Below are positions 32,316 to 44,700 of a stretch of 64,000 bases of DNA, one piece after another. Source of the stretch: Cranoglanis bouderius (lineage: Eukaryota > Chordata > Actinopteri > Siluriformes > Cranoglanididae). The first letter of the stretch is position 1. The number at the start of each line of letters is the position of its first letter. The position numbers and the translations under genes are program-made. The notes under the pieces were generated by a model. It did not search any database. It was not told the origin of the DNA and saw only the letters and a list, made by a program, of their open reading frames with translations. Where the stretch lies: positions 6,526,501-6,590,500 of the forward strand of contig CM042551.1 of assembly GCA_023630585.1 (NCBI GenBank). Direction: 5' to 3'.

Positions 32316-33450
32316 GCAGTGTCTCTGAGCCAGCTCGGCTAGATTAATTAGGCTTTCTAATCTACTGGAATTCAAAGGCTTTAAAGATGTCTAGACAAAG
32401 CTTAATTGTGTCAAGGGCCTGGAGAGCTTTGACGCTCTGGCTTTCCTGTTTTTTTTTTTAAGAAAAACTTTTTTAAAAGATTAAATAGTACTTTATACAG
32501 GTGCCAAAAACTTAGATAGATCTGAATACTTGAAATCCTTAATCTTATAGAAGTGTCAATATTTAAAAATAGGCCTAAGTCTGCACTGGCGTTCTGTACA
32601 TTTTAACAACACCTCATCTTTTCAGCATGCATTTCTCAGGACAGGAGCAGAGATGGAAATCTCAGAGCTCTGAGGTCCTGTCAGTGGAGGAGTAGGACAT
32701 ATAGCAGAAGATTTATCAGTGTGTACGCGTGTGTATGTATGTGAATGTGAGTGTATGCAATCCCAGGCAGGCAACAGAAGCATTCCTTTGCTCTCTAGGG
32801 CGCTGCGTCTCTCTCCACTCTGCTCGGGGTGATATATACCGGGCCAAAGGGCTCTTCGGTCCTTAATTCATCAGATGATGTACTGCAGCAATGCAAACAC
32901 CCTGGAGAGGTCCTCCTGCGCTACGCTCAACACACCTACATGCACATATGATGGGTTAGTGACATACACTTATCGTTTTGTTTTGTTTTTTCATAAAAGA
33001 CAGAAGTGCACCAGTTAGAAGCTGAACATGCATGTTCTCATATTTGTAGTACTATATACACACATTAGTACACATCATTGGTCTGGGCCTTTCTCTTTCT
33101 GTCTGTTGTTGTGCTGTCTTGTTGACAGACTTCATTAACACACCTCTAAGTGTTCTCAAGTGTTCTCAGCCCTGTAATGTAAACCACAGCCTGGGCCGGG
33201 CCGCTGAGAGACATGCAGGGTCCTGAGAGAAATTAGCTCACATTGGGGTCAAGTGAATAGCCTCAGAGGTGCAGCTCATTCCTGAATGTGACATCCCTAA
33301 AAACTCTATCAGCTTTTCAGTAGAAAAACACATGATATTAAACTAAACAATTTTGAAAATGTGTAGTTTTGTCTTGTTTTGCTTCATATATCCTGCTGTA
33401 AGACAATATATAAACACATTTTTTGCAAAGTGAAAACCACGAAGGTGTGA
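31581..33450. other. Gene-poor sequence
   Basis: It holds the (CT)n run at 32233-32312 and otherwise unassigned sequence. The parts near 32590-32950 and 33150-33300 are GC-richer and could hold regulatory sequence (for example GGGCCAAAGGGCTCTTCGGT). No gene is recognised. Confidence 0.45.
32233..32312. repeat. (CT)n microsatellite
   Basis: Forty uninterrupted CT units; the opposite-strand Arg-Glu open frame here is an artefact. Confidence 0.97.

Positions 33451-33516
<66 letters not shown>
33451..33516. repeat. (AAT)n microsatellite
   Basis: About 22 AAT units. Confidence 0.97.
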
Positions 33517-33517
<1 letters not shown>

Positions 33518-34648
33518 TGCGTAAAACACTTTCCATCTAATTTCACACACTCTTACCTCATAAACAGTGTATATGCACAAGCACTTACCAGATTGCTATT
33601 TTATCCACAATAGCCTCAGTGGTCTCGTTTCATAATCCATAAAATGGTGGATTTCTAAAAGCACAGCCACAATCATTAAAATGCACACTATATTTTATGT
33701 CATTCCTGACTGAGAATTTTTCTGTGTGCTTTGGTCTGGTGAAAAGTTGACCAAGCTGCAATACATGATGAATTTTGTGGATTCCCCGACTCATTATTTT
33801 TTAGACTTTTCGTTTGTGGAGCTGTGGTTTCTCTCAGTGATATGATGGATTCTGTGGCTTTCCTCACTGACAATATAGATTGAGTGTATGTTTGTTTAGT
33901 AGCTTGGTAATAGATGGTGATGTAAAGATCCTTCTGGCTTCTCTGACTGATGTTCCTTTAAAATGTTTCTATTATGTATGTGTGTATGTACGTATGTGAT
34001 TGTATTTGGAGAATGTATGGAAGGCAGAGCTGTGGAATGAAACCAGCTCTGGGTATGCAGCTTATGGAGACACCCACTGACCTCACAGCACCCAAAATTA
34101 CAAGAGCAGACGCTCACAGAGAGGCCAGTCCTGCAGGTGTGGACTTTTTGATGTTGCGTGTATGTGTGTGTGTGTGTGTGTATGTGTGTATTTGTGTGTG
34201 TATGTGTGAGTAATGGCCACAGCAGATCTTCTGTAAAGTGAGTAGCTCCACCTTTTGTCCTGGACTCTGTCACTAACCTTAACCCTCACCCCATCTATCT
34301 AAAGTATTATCACCTTACACACTGTCAGTCCTTTACAGCAGGTTGTATATGTGTGCATGAAAGAGACATAGCCCCTAACTAATAAAAAAAATCCTTACTT
34401 AAAGGAATACTCGGCGTATTTCAATTGTATTTGTAGTGTTTTTGTTACTACCACAGACACAGATTTATGACTCTTTAACACAAATTCAAAACTGCAACCA
34501 TTACACTCTAGCAATAACAGTCTTGAGATGAGACAAGCATGAGAGAAAGCTGTCTTAACAAAGCTGGTATTATCTAGTTTTATCCAAATTTCCAACAACA
34601 GATCAATTTAGTTAAAAGTAATACTGGACACTTTTCCAAATATTATTA
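33517..34648. other. Gene-poor sequence
   Basis: It contains an impure (TG)n/(TATG)n tract at about 34155-34210. Nothing else is recognised. Confidence 0.45.
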
Positions 34649-35347
34649 CAGTCATGTGAAAAAATAAGTACACCCCATGGAAATTGTTGGGTTTTTTTTT
34701 GTTTGTTTGTTTTTTGCTTTTTTTTATTTTATTTTTTTACATATTTGGACAAGCAAACATTTGATCCTCTCTGAAACAGTGCCTATTATTAAAGGCACTA
34801 TTATTACCTTTCTAACTAAATTATTAATTAAAAAATCAAATGACCTAAAATTGACATTTTGTTCACAATTTAAAGATATGTTTGGCGCAGACCAAAGACA
34901 GCTTTTCAGGAGAAGCACCTCATACCAAATGTGAAGCACGGTGGTGGAAATGTTATGGTTTGGGGTTGCTTCACTGCCTCAGGGACTGGACAGCTTGCAT
35001 TCAATTATTCAACTATGAATTCTGCATCATATCAAAGAGTGCTTGAAGATAATGTGAGGCCATCTGTCCAAAAGTTGCCTGCAAGATTCCAGCAAGCCTG
35101 GTGGACAATTATGCAAAGTGCCTACAAGACATTATTTCTGCTAAAGGGGGCAAGTGTGTACTTACTTTTTCCACAGAAGAATATCATCTATTGATATTTC
35201 TGTTGAATAAATGATTGAAAAAGCTAATTTTCAAAAAAACTTCATTAATAGGCACTGTTTCAAAGATGATCAAATGTTTGCTTGTCCAAATATGTCAAAA
35301 AAAATCCAACAATTTCCATGGGGTGTACTTATTTTTTCACATGACTG
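34649..35347 (+). mobile_element. Tc1-like internal-deletion derivative
   Basis: The left end CAGTCATGTGAAAAAATAAG and its inverted copy at the right (CTTATTTTTTCACATGACTG) bound a 699-bp element. The TIRs run inward past CCATGGAAATTGTTGG and GGACAAGCAAACATTTGAT. TA flanks the left end; the right flank reads TG, probably a mutation. Only a middle slice of transposase remains. Confidence 0.88.
34920..35150 (+). pseudogene. Tc1-like transposase fragment
   Basis: KHGGGNVMVWGCFTASGTGQ and TMNSASYQRVLEDNVRPSVQ are clear family motifs. The segments holding the catalytic acidic residues are absent or disrupted. It is a dead fragment that might still be mobilised in trans if the ends are functional. 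Confidence 0.85.
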
Positions 35348-35509
35348 TGTATCTGTAACCACTAATTCTACCCTCTGAAAGGATGAATTATGCAGATTTA
35401 CAGCTTAATGTACAAATATACAGAAAGCCTATGGCCCTTATAATGAAGCAGAAATCTGAATTTTGTATTAATGCTTAATGATGGCTCAACAACTACCATT
35501 ATAATAATG

Positions 35510-35720
35510 ATTATCTTTATTTATATAGCACTTTGCATTTTGAGTCCAAAATCTCAAAATGCTTAACATAAAAGGTTAAACATTAGACATATATTTAGAC
35601 ATATACACTCACCACCACTTTATTAGGAACACCTGTACACCCACACATTCATGCGGTTATCTAATCAGCCAATGTGGCAGCAGCACATATATAAGGATAA
35701 AAGAACTTAAGCATAAAAGA
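35510..35720. repeat. Teleost interspersed repeat fragments
   Basis: CTTTATTTATATAGCACTTT (35514-35533) and ACTTTATTAGGAACACCTGT with GGTTATCTAATCAGCCAATG (about 35618-35676) are phrases I recall from common fish repeats. I cannot name the families. Confidence 0.45.
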
Positions 35721-37254
35721 TTAAAAAAGCAAAACAAGCAATCACAGTGAATATATATGGAAAAAGGACCATTAACAAACAGCAACATTAATAAAACCGC
35801 CCACAATTTGTAAATGACTTCCTTTACATATAAACAGATTTTCAGTTCGTTTTAGTATAGGTTTTAGTACAGGAAAACATTAGTGGTCAGTAGAGATTAG
35901 GTTGGAAAACCCTTGGGCATTCCTTTAAATTCAAACATTATCTCTTACAATTAGTGTCTAAAAAGAACATAGAATTGGCTATAATATTTCTTAATACACT
36001 AAAACAGTTACAGGCAAATCTAAGTCCCTTTTATAGGGGTAGGATCCTTTCACTAAGGTGTCTTTCATCTTTAAGTGCCATCTCTCAGTTCATATCACCT
36101 GAGTTTGTACCTCTCTCTCGCTTTCTGTCTTTCTCCCAAAGTGCTGCCCTCCCCACATAAACCCTACGTCAGCCCTCCTGAATTTATAGTGGAAAATGTG
36201 CCTCCTCAGTTCTAATACCTTTGCTTGTACCTGCTTCTAAATATCTTGTTTCTCATGGTGGAGTGCAATTAATGTGCTTTTATAAGCCTGGGGGCTGTGG
36301 GTCAGCGGTAGGTCCTCCACCTGTACAGGAGGTAGCAACCACTGCAGAGGAAACACCATTCTCCCCAGACTAACCCTTTACTGCTACCCTTTCACTGAGA
36401 TCCATCACCTGGTCAAAAGACGTCTAGACCACCTGACTACGGCATGTGCTGTAGCTCTCAAGAGCACAGTAAACAGTAAACGGGGGTGTGGGGGGTGGGG
36501 GGAACAGTCCCCAGACAGAGAGGCGGCATCATATCCTGCTGGTCTTATACTGCAAATAAGCTCCAATGAAAAAGTTTATAGGACCAGTTGCCTGCGTCCT
36601 ATAAAAAAAAAGAAGAAGAAGCTAGAACGCCAAGCAATAAAGCTTTTACAGAAGTGACACCCATTTACCTGGGGTGCCAAAAGGTAAACACATCTGCAGA
36701 TCCGTTATATCTGTTTTCCTTATTTTGCCTCAGCAATATTGTTATAAATATTGACTTATTTAACCACTAGTTAACTGGCTTAAAGCACACCAGAAGCTTT
36801 CAAACTGTGGTAAGCCACCGTTTAACACGGGCAATTTAAAGTTCTAAAACAAATACCCTCCTTTTGCTGTTTGGTACTTTCCAAGCTACCACTGCCCAGC
36901 AGAAATGATCAATTGTGTCTGCTAAGTACCAAAAGCCCCTGTGTGAGCAAACAAAGGAACTCCTGACTCTAAACCTTGCCAGCCCTGGCCTACACAGAAG
37001 CTAGCATGCTATATTTGCCCATCTTCATAAATGCCTGCATGCTGCATTTGGCCAATACAACACAGAGAAACCAGGAAAACCTCCATGAAGAGGCCTTTAT
37101 AGACATGGAAGCCAAGCTACACTATTAGGAAAAAAAAGTTCCTCAAGGGTTTTTTGGATGATTAACAGTTATAGCTTTCTACATGAAAGTTCTACATGAA
37201 ACCTCTTCTCTTCTCTTTAGGCTGGTAGGGGAAACATTTTTTTGCAAGAGTGTA
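35721..37254. other. Gene-poor sequence
   Basis: Unassigned, with a GC-richer part near 36280-36560 and a probable small MITE at about 37121-37254 whose ends read ACACTATTAGG and GCAAGAGTGT. No gene is recognised. Confidence 0.4.
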
Positions 37255-37904
37255 GCCAAGTTGTGCACACAAACTCCAGCCCAATGTAGCCAATACATCA
37301 TATTAAAGCCAGCCTAAAGTACCCCAGTCTTGTACAGATAACCCAGGCCAAAATAGTCAGTGTTGCACACAGTCAGTCTAATGTGGCCCAGTCCAGAAGT
37401 ATCTAAATCGACAAGCACACATGTCCCATTCCAACACATAAATGCCAGCCTAAAATGACCCAATGAAACACACAGAAGCCAGTCTTATGAGGCCCAGTCC
37501 AGCACACAGAAGCCAGGTTAAACTAGCCAGTCCAGCCCACAAAGGCCAGTCTACAGTGACCCAGTCCAGCCGACAAAGGCCAGTCTAAAGTGACCCAGTC
37601 CAGTCCACAAAGGGCAGTCTAAAATCACCCAGTCCATCACAAATAAATCCAGGCTAAACTAGCCACTCTAGCACACAGAAGCCAGTCTAAAGTGACCCAG
37701 TCCAGCATACAAAAGTTAAACTAACCAGTCCAGCACACAAAGCCAGGCTAAAATGTAACAGTCCAACAGACAAAAAACAGGCTAAACTAGCCAGTCCAGC
37801 ACACAGAACCCAGGCTAAAGTGGTCCACTACAGCACAAAAAACCCAGGTTAAAGTAGTTAGTTCAGCACACAGAAGCCAAGCTAATGTAGTCCAGTCCAA
37901 CACA
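37255..37904. repeat. Degenerate 34-bp-period minisatellite
   Basis: Tandem units built on the pattern CACA(A/G)A(A/G)GCCAGTCTAAAG followed by TGACCCAGTCCAG recur across about 650 bp. In the central part (about 37525-37700) successive units are exactly 34 bp. Outer units vary in length and sequence, so the array is old at its edges. It ends at the TA where the next transposon begins. Confidence 0.85.
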
Positions 37905-37929
37905 TACAGTGCCCTCCACTAATATTGGC

Positions 37930-39155
37930 GCCCTCGAACCTTCAGCTCCCTCCACAGATTTTCTATGGGATTAAGGTCTGGAGACTGGCTAGGCCACTCC
38001 AGGACCTTAATGTGCTTCTTCTTGAGCCACTCCTTTGTTTCCTTGGCTGTGTGTTTTGGGTCATTGTCATGCTGGAATATCCATCCACGACCCATTTTCA
38101 ATGCCCTGGCTGAGGGAAGGAGGTTCTCACCCAAGATTTGACGGTGGCTCTTGACATGGCTCTGTCCATCGTCCCTTTGATGCGGTGCAGTTGACCTGTC
38201 CCCTTAGCATAAAAACACCCCCAAAGCATAATGTTCCCACCTCCATGTTTGATGGTGGGGATGGTGTTCTTGGGGTCATAGGCAGCATTCCTCCTCCTCC
38301 AAACACAGAGAGTTGAGTTGATGCCAAAGAGCTCAATTTTGATCTCATTTGACCACAACACTTTCACCCAGTTCTCCTCTGAATCATTCAGGCAAACTTC
38401 AGACGGGCCTGTACATGTGCTTTCTTGAGCAGGGGGCGCTGCAGGATTTCAGTCCTTCATGGCGTAGTGTGTTACCAATTGTTTTCTTGGTGACTATGGT
38501 CCCAGCTGCCTTGAGATCATTAACAAGATTCTCCCGTGTAGTTCTGGGCTGATTCCTCACCGTTCTCATAATCATTGAAACTCCATGAGGTGAGATCTTG
38601 CATGGAGCCCCAGACCGAGGGAGACTGACAGTTCTTTTGTGTTTCTTCCTTTTGCGAATAATCTCACCAACTGTTGTCACCTCCTTACCAAGCTGCTTGC
38701 TGATGGTCTTGTAGCCCATTCCAGCCTTGTGTAGGTCTACAATCTTGTCCCTGACATCCTTGGACAGCTCTTTGGTCTGGGCCATGGTGGAGAGTTTGGA
38801 ATCTGATTGATTGATTGTTTCTGTGGATAGGTGTCTTTTATACAGGTAACAAGCTGAGATTAGGAACACTCCCTTTAAGAGAGTACTCCTAATCTCAGCT
38901 CGTTACCTGTGTAAAAGACACCTGGGAGCCAGAAATCTTGCTGATTGATAGGGGATCAAATACTTATTTCACTTATTTGATCCCCTTAAAATGCAAATAA
39001 ATTTTTTGAAATGTGTTTTTCTGGATTTTTTTTGTTGTTATTCTATTTCTCACTGTTAAAATACACCTACCATTAAAATTATAGACTGATCATTTCTTTG
39101 TCAGTGGGCAAACGTAGAAAATCACCAGGGGATCAAATACTTTTTTCCCTCACTG
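37930..39155 (-). mobile_element. Nested Tc1-like transposon, truncated
   Basis: The right end (CAGTGAGGGAAAAAAGTATT read inward from 39155) belongs to a different Tc1 family, the one with TTTGATCCCC in its arm. It is followed by TA and then by the outer element. The left end is missing: the element stops within transposase at about 37930-37935, directly against the outer element's left tip. It carries a long subterminal palindrome at about 38828-38928. Confidence 0.88.
37931..38785 (-). pseudogene. Nested Tc1-like transposase, broken
   Basis: It starts MAQTKELSKDVRDKIVDLHK at 38785, with a helix-turn-helix (MGYKTISKQLGKEVTTV). Two frameshifts separate three pieces. The first catalytic motif reads LWSNEIKIELFG, so the usual Asp is Asn. 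The second (FQHDNDPKHT) and third (SPDLNPIENLW) are intact. The protein is cut after WRELKVR where the element is truncated. Confidence 0.9.
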
Positions 39156-39204
39156 TAAATATGAGCAAAGAAGGCTGTAAAAAATTGTCTTTATTGTTTA
39201 ACCT

Positions 39205-40000
39205 TTGATCTTTTATTTAAAAAATTCAGAAAGTTCCAAAAAGTTCCATTCGACTGGAAATGTTATGAATCAGCCTGGAATTGGACATGTTTCTTTGTCT
39301 CAACGCACTATGAAGAGGATGGTTCGGGTGGCCAAAAAATCTCCAAGGATCACAGCTGGAGAGTTGCAGAAGTTAGTTGCATCTTGGGATCAGAAATTCT
39401 CCAAAACTACAATCTGAAGTCACCTACATCACCACAAGTTGTTTGGAAGGGTTTCAAGAAAAAAGCCTTTACTCTCATCCAAAAACAAACTCAAGCATCT
39501 TCAGTTTGCCAGACACTACTGGAACTTCAAATGGGATTGGGTTCTATGGTTAGATGAATCCAAAATAGAGCTTTTTGGCAATAAACACCAGAGGTGGTTT
39601 TGGCGCACACAGAGAGGTAGTCATATGGAAAAGTACCTCATGCCCACGGTTAAATATGGTGGTTGCTCTTTAATGTTTTGGGGCTGTTTTTCTGCCAGAG
39701 GACCTGACATTTTGTTAGGATACATGGCATCATGGACTCTATCAAATATCAACAGATATTAAATGAAAATCTGACTGCCTCTGCCAGAAATCTGAAAATG
39801 GGCTGGGGTTGGATCTTCCAGCACGACAATGATCCAAAAGATACATCAAAATCAACACAAAAATGGTTTATTGACCACAAAATCAAGGTCTTGCCATGGC
39901 CATCCCAGTCCCCGACTTGAAACCCATTAAAAACCTGTGGGGTGAACTGAAGAGGAGAGTCCACCAGCATGGACCTCGAAATTTGAACGAAATTTGAAGG
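39205..40000 (+). pseudogene. Outer Tc1-like transposase, broken
   Basis: Pieces in more than one frame: GIGHVSLSQRTMKRMVRVAK and ITAGELQKLV (N-terminal part), LWLDESKIELFGNKHQRWFW (first Asp present), KYGGCSLMFWGCFSARGPD, and WIFQHDNDPKDTSKSTQKWF (second Asp present). The third motif reads NLWGEL preceded by KPIK, so the catalytic Glu codon GAA appears as AAA (Lys), next to a frame break at about 39918. The copy is inactive. Confidence 0.9.
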
Positions 40001-40103
40001 AAATTTGATGGAACAAAAGATCAAGGTTAAACAATAAAGACAATTTTTCACAGCCTTCTTTGCGCATATTTACTAAGGGTGCCAATATTAGTGGAGGGCA
40101 CTG

Positions 40104-41199
40104 TAATCCTGGGCTTGACCTACTTTCAGACTCCCGTTTACACAAGCAGCAGACAAAACCACAACATTTTCCCTTAATATTTCAGGAGGCTGCCATGACC
40201 GGGTGGGTGGCAGGCCATCCATTACTGTTTCTTTTAAAACATAGACGCCTTGCTCATTACTACATCACAGGACTGCCAGACCTGGACATCGGGTAGGTGT
40301 GTAGCATTTCTATTATGGGAAATAATATGGTGAATAACATTGCCACAAACTTAATAAAATGATACCCTAAGTAAGGACAGAGAGAGTGTATGAGAAAGAG
40401 AGCTAGAGGGAATCATGAGCCTGAACTGCCATTGATTTATCATCATGAGAACGAGGGTACAGTAACAGGGCCAGTTACCACTTTCCTAATTTTTCATGGA
40501 CAGGATTACACAGGGACAGCATTAGGCCTCCTCAGTGAAGGAGAGAGTTCACTGCAATGGGACACAGCACATAAAGCACCAGGCCTGCTAAAATTCGTCC
40601 TTATGTAAGAGGTCGGGCCATAAAAGTGATGTGTTGCTGTACACTGGCTTTACTTTATATTGAATGTCTACTCGTTATCTCAGGGTACCGGACTGTGAAG
40701 TGTCCTCTGCTGTTATAGTCGTGCACAGCAAATGTTCAATTAAAGTTTTATGTATTTGAATAGAGTGTCGCCTTTCTAGCCTTTTGGGATAAAACTTGCC
40801 GTTGTATAAGGTCTGAAGCAACTGATTATTCTGGGAAGGTGCCCATAGTCTCCAGGGTAGAAGCAAGTGTTTATGTGGCTGATGAGATCAGCTGGAGGTT
40901 GGTGCGAGATTTTTCAAGTTGGGTGAGTATGTGAGAGAGAGAGAGAGACAATTCCTCCTTTTCCAGCTCTTGATGATGTTCTGTAAGGACTGTAGCCTTT
41001 ACTGAGTAGAGGCAGCCAAACCAATTCAGACTTATTTGTGTTGACTTGCTCACAGGAAGGCTTACTAAAATCATGCTCAAAGTACTTAGAACACACATTT
41101 TTATTTTCAGTTTTCATGAACTGATCTGGTTGAATCATGAGTCTTGCTCTTGCAGAGTCTTAGTAGGTGGCACTTGCTAATGGTAAATCTGGCTCTTTC
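40104..41199. other. Gene-poor sequence
   Basis: No repeat or gene is recognised apart from a short (GA) run at 40932-40950. Confidence 0.45.
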
Positions 41200-41200
41200 G

Positions 41201-41289
<89 letters not shown>

Positions 41290-41290
41290 T
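41200..41290. repeat. (CT)n microsatellite
   Basis: A long CT tract with two CTTT interruptions. Confidence 0.96.
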
Positions 41291-41730
41291 TGACTTTCCC
41301 TAGGCTGGGTTCCTGAGAGCTCCCAGGCCCCGGCCTGCCTCACCGCAGACTGTGAACTGGAGTGGCCGTTGATAAATCACTCCATGTAAGGCCTTCACGA
41401 TTAATTTCTGCCCGTCAGCAGTGAAGCTGCTGCGGCTTTGGGGGTTTATGTTGGCAGACAGGGGGAAAAGAAAGACACAGAGTGAGTGAGTGAGAGAGGG
41501 AGAGAGAGAGAGAGAGAGAGAGCGAGAGAAGAGGAAGAGAAAGAAGGGGAAAAGAGAGGGATCGGGGGAGTTGGTCTGAAGGTTCCAAGGGTGGCGTGGC
41601 ATTCCAAGAACAACATTTCCCGTCGGTGGGGTAAGGCCACTGTTGCCTGACAGCCTGGCATTAATCTGGCCCACATGGAGCCAGATGTGAGGTTCCACAG
41701 CTGGGGAGGAGAGGAGAAATATCGCGCTGC
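41291..41730. promoter_or_regulatory. Candidate conserved non-coding block
   Basis: Complex, GC-balanced sequence on either side of a (GA)n run at about 41480-41530. It includes GGAGTGGCCGTTGATAAATC, TTCACGATTAATTTCTGCCC and CTGGCATTAATCTGGCCCAC. The opposite-strand open frames run through the simple repeat and are not convincing genes. Selected by appearance only. Confidence 0.3.
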
Positions 41731-44700
41731 TGTCTCTTCTCTCTCAGCTCCTCTCAAAATATTGCTCCCCTGTTTCTCTGAATTGGCGCATGCTCTTTTT
41801 CAACCTCCCATTTTTCTCCCCACTATCCTTTGTTAATCAAAGACCCAGAGGACCATCAGGCATGACCTGTCATTCTCTGAATGATGTGCCTGAATCCTTA
41901 GAGAGATGACAGAGAGCGTTAGTTAAAGATGAATGCCAAACTCACATGGTCTATACCCACTCGGAGAATATCAAGGGAGAAATTCAACAAACCATGTGTC
42001 AGACCTCCAGGAGAAGGCATATAAAAGCCTAGCATACAGTGATTTAATGGGATCGCCACATAAACATAACAGAACTTTTTAGCTGGAACCACATGAAGAC
42101 TTTTGATTTTATATGCTTGATTGCATGTAGATTTCCATGCATATTGCAAGTGTGTTATTCCAAGCTGAGCACCATGATACCGTGAGTAAATAAGAGTTGA
42201 GGTTTAGGGAGAATGTCATCCTCTGTGTACACAAACTTGCTGATTGCTGGGAAAGCACCCAAGAGCTGGGCATTACACTTCACTTTAAATCTGTTAAACA
42301 AATTGATGAAGAGAACTGAGGTGTGCACGGTAAGTGCCTGATTTATCTTCAGTATGCAATTAAACTCGTGCATGCACATAATAAATTTTCTCTTTCTATT
42401 TTAGTATTTGCAAAACATTTGCACATTTAAATCTTTAGTAGCTAAGCAAATTCATGCTCACAAATGGCATATCCACCATCAACTACAGCTCTTAAAAGCT
42501 TCATTTAGTCTGTTTTATTGCATTTGATGGTGCACTTATGAATTTATATACACTGGTCTTTTTCTGACAGACTTTATGTTTAAAGGGAATATTATTAGAC
42601 TTAGAGGGCATTAGTCATTTTGGGAGTTTTAAGAGCATTTGGGAATAATAAGTTTATTTATAGTTTGTTAACTAGCCACACAAATATATTTACACCTGCT
42701 TCAGTTTATTTTTAGGTGATGTAATACTTCCTGAACATTAGCACAAGGCTGTGTTGAGTTGCTCTGCAGGCTGCATGAAGGCACATGGCTTCAGAGGCTG
42801 ACAGGTAATTGGAAATGCATGTTTTATAAAAGCGGGAGAAATGGACATCTGTTTGGGATTTTCTGCTGGCTTCTTGTTGAACAGATCCAGAGGAGTGCAG
42901 AAGTGCTAAAAGGACTTAACTAACCTCAGCCGGACAGTCTTTCAGCACACAAACATAATTTCTACTGTTTCAGTGATTCCCCTTTTGTGAAACAGGAAAC
43001 CAGGCCATGCATCTGAGAAACAAAATGGCCACCAGAGCAGCGAGTGGAATGGTGGCTATGTATTTTCATAAAGACAGTGTTGGGATTGTGCATGTTGGCT
43101 AACCGTGACATCTGCTGCCCAGCTGTTCCACCTGCAGTCACTGTCCGTTCAGTCGCAGGTGGACTGCAAATGCATGGCTGCACTACAGCAGCACAATAAC
43201 ATGTGCAGGTCAAATGGCGGATGAGTCTATTATTTATTTTTCTTTGATGAAGGAATCTGTGAAGGATGATATTTGAGTTAGTCATCTCAAACAAAATGGT
43301 AGGCTTACAAAAACACCATGATTACAGCAAATATGCTAAATAAATACCACCAAATCTGAGGTGAAATCCTAAACATGAATAGGTTATAGCCCACCATTAT
43401 CACTGACTATGGTGACCACTAAATACACTACGTCTGTAATCTACTTTTAACAAACCCACAATTTAAAGATTGACTCTACAATACACACTTTTCATATGAA
43501 TGCATCCGCAGTTATTGTGGTCAGCTATGCTTATTACCATGAATTACCTATCGGTATGATGTGGTTTTTGAAGACTGACTATTTCTTCTGTGTCTCTGTG
43601 TTGCAATTCAGGCCAAAGCAATAACATTCCCCCCTTGAATTCTTGACTATTGTGCTATTATAGATCAAGAGTGTTCAAAGAGCTATGGGGTTTCATTATA
43701 GGGAACAAAATGCACAATACAAATTAAATAAATAAGACAGAGGGAAAATAATAGGAAGGCAAACAGACTGTGGTTAGATCTTCGTGGCAAACGAAAGACA
43801 GCTCTCTAAAAATACTGAGAGCCTGGAGCCATGGTGGGGTGGCCTGCTAAAGCAAACAAACTCAGGCAGAGGCCGTAGTACCTCGGGGCTAAGAGTGGAG
43901 GAAACCCCCAGTGGAAGTGTTGGTGGGGGCGCAAAAGCCGAGTGGAGAATTTGGGGGTTGATATTTTTGGGGGTGGGGGGTGGAAAGGGGGGGGGGGTGG
44001 ATGGGATCTCTCCGTCCATCTATCTATGCTGTCCGCCCAGCTGTGCAAACACACACAGTGGGCTTTGGTGGGGAAGGAAAGGCTGGCCAATAAGCCTGAG
44101 ACATGGAGGGAATGCACTGACCCACAGCATTACTTTCTCTCTCTGGTTCCTCATAACTCCATTCCTTAGTCTCTAGAGATCCAGGTTACTCCAGAACTGT
44201 TACAAAAAAAAATGTCCACACCTCTGCCTCCCTCTTTCGCATCTCTCTCACCATCTTCCCACTCCTTCAGTTCTCACACTCCTTTTCCCTGTTCGGCCAT
44301 AATTCCTCCTTCCTTTCACTTTTCTCTCTGTCTAGCCTCATATTCCACCATCATCCCTCTCTCGCAGGGCTACAGCAAACCTCTCTGGCTCTGGAGGAGC
44401 GTGTACTGTATCTGTCTGCCTTAAAGTCATAACTCGTCAGTCATGTGAGGTTTGTTCGTGAGCAAACGGCTGTATGTAAAACAGACACGTTTCGACTTTA
44501 TGCGTACATTATGTTCCCCTTTGAAAAACAACACACAAAAACACTAGGTGGATGGGATCAGATATTGGACGGGTTTGTTTTGCTTTGGCAAATGAAAGGT
44601 CTGTGACTCATTCCTGTGTTAGAGCCATTTACCACCTCATTAGAATTAAACAAACGCCCCCGCCACCTCCACCACCAAACACACACCCACATAGCATAGA

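Larger units (their letters stand above)
37907..40103 (+). mobile_element. Tc1-like transposon interrupted by a nested Tc1
   Basis: The outer ends are CAGTGCCCTCCACTAATATT on the left and its inverted copy AATATTAGTGGAGGGCACTG on the right, with TA on both sides. Only about 25 bp of the left repeat remain before foreign sequence starts. The left repeat resumes at about 39156 with AAATATGAGCAAAGAAGGCT, which matches the right repeat read in reverse. Its plus-strand transposase occupies about 39205-40000. Confidence 0.9.

Noticed and set aside
37525..37700. CRISPR-like regular repeat array
   Set aside because: The 34-bp periodicity is head-to-tail with no unique spacers, in a vertebrate sequence; it is a minisatellite.
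43784..44176. 130-codon frame rich in Gly
   Set aside because: It passes through a G homopolymer and low-complexity purine tract; no family resemblance.
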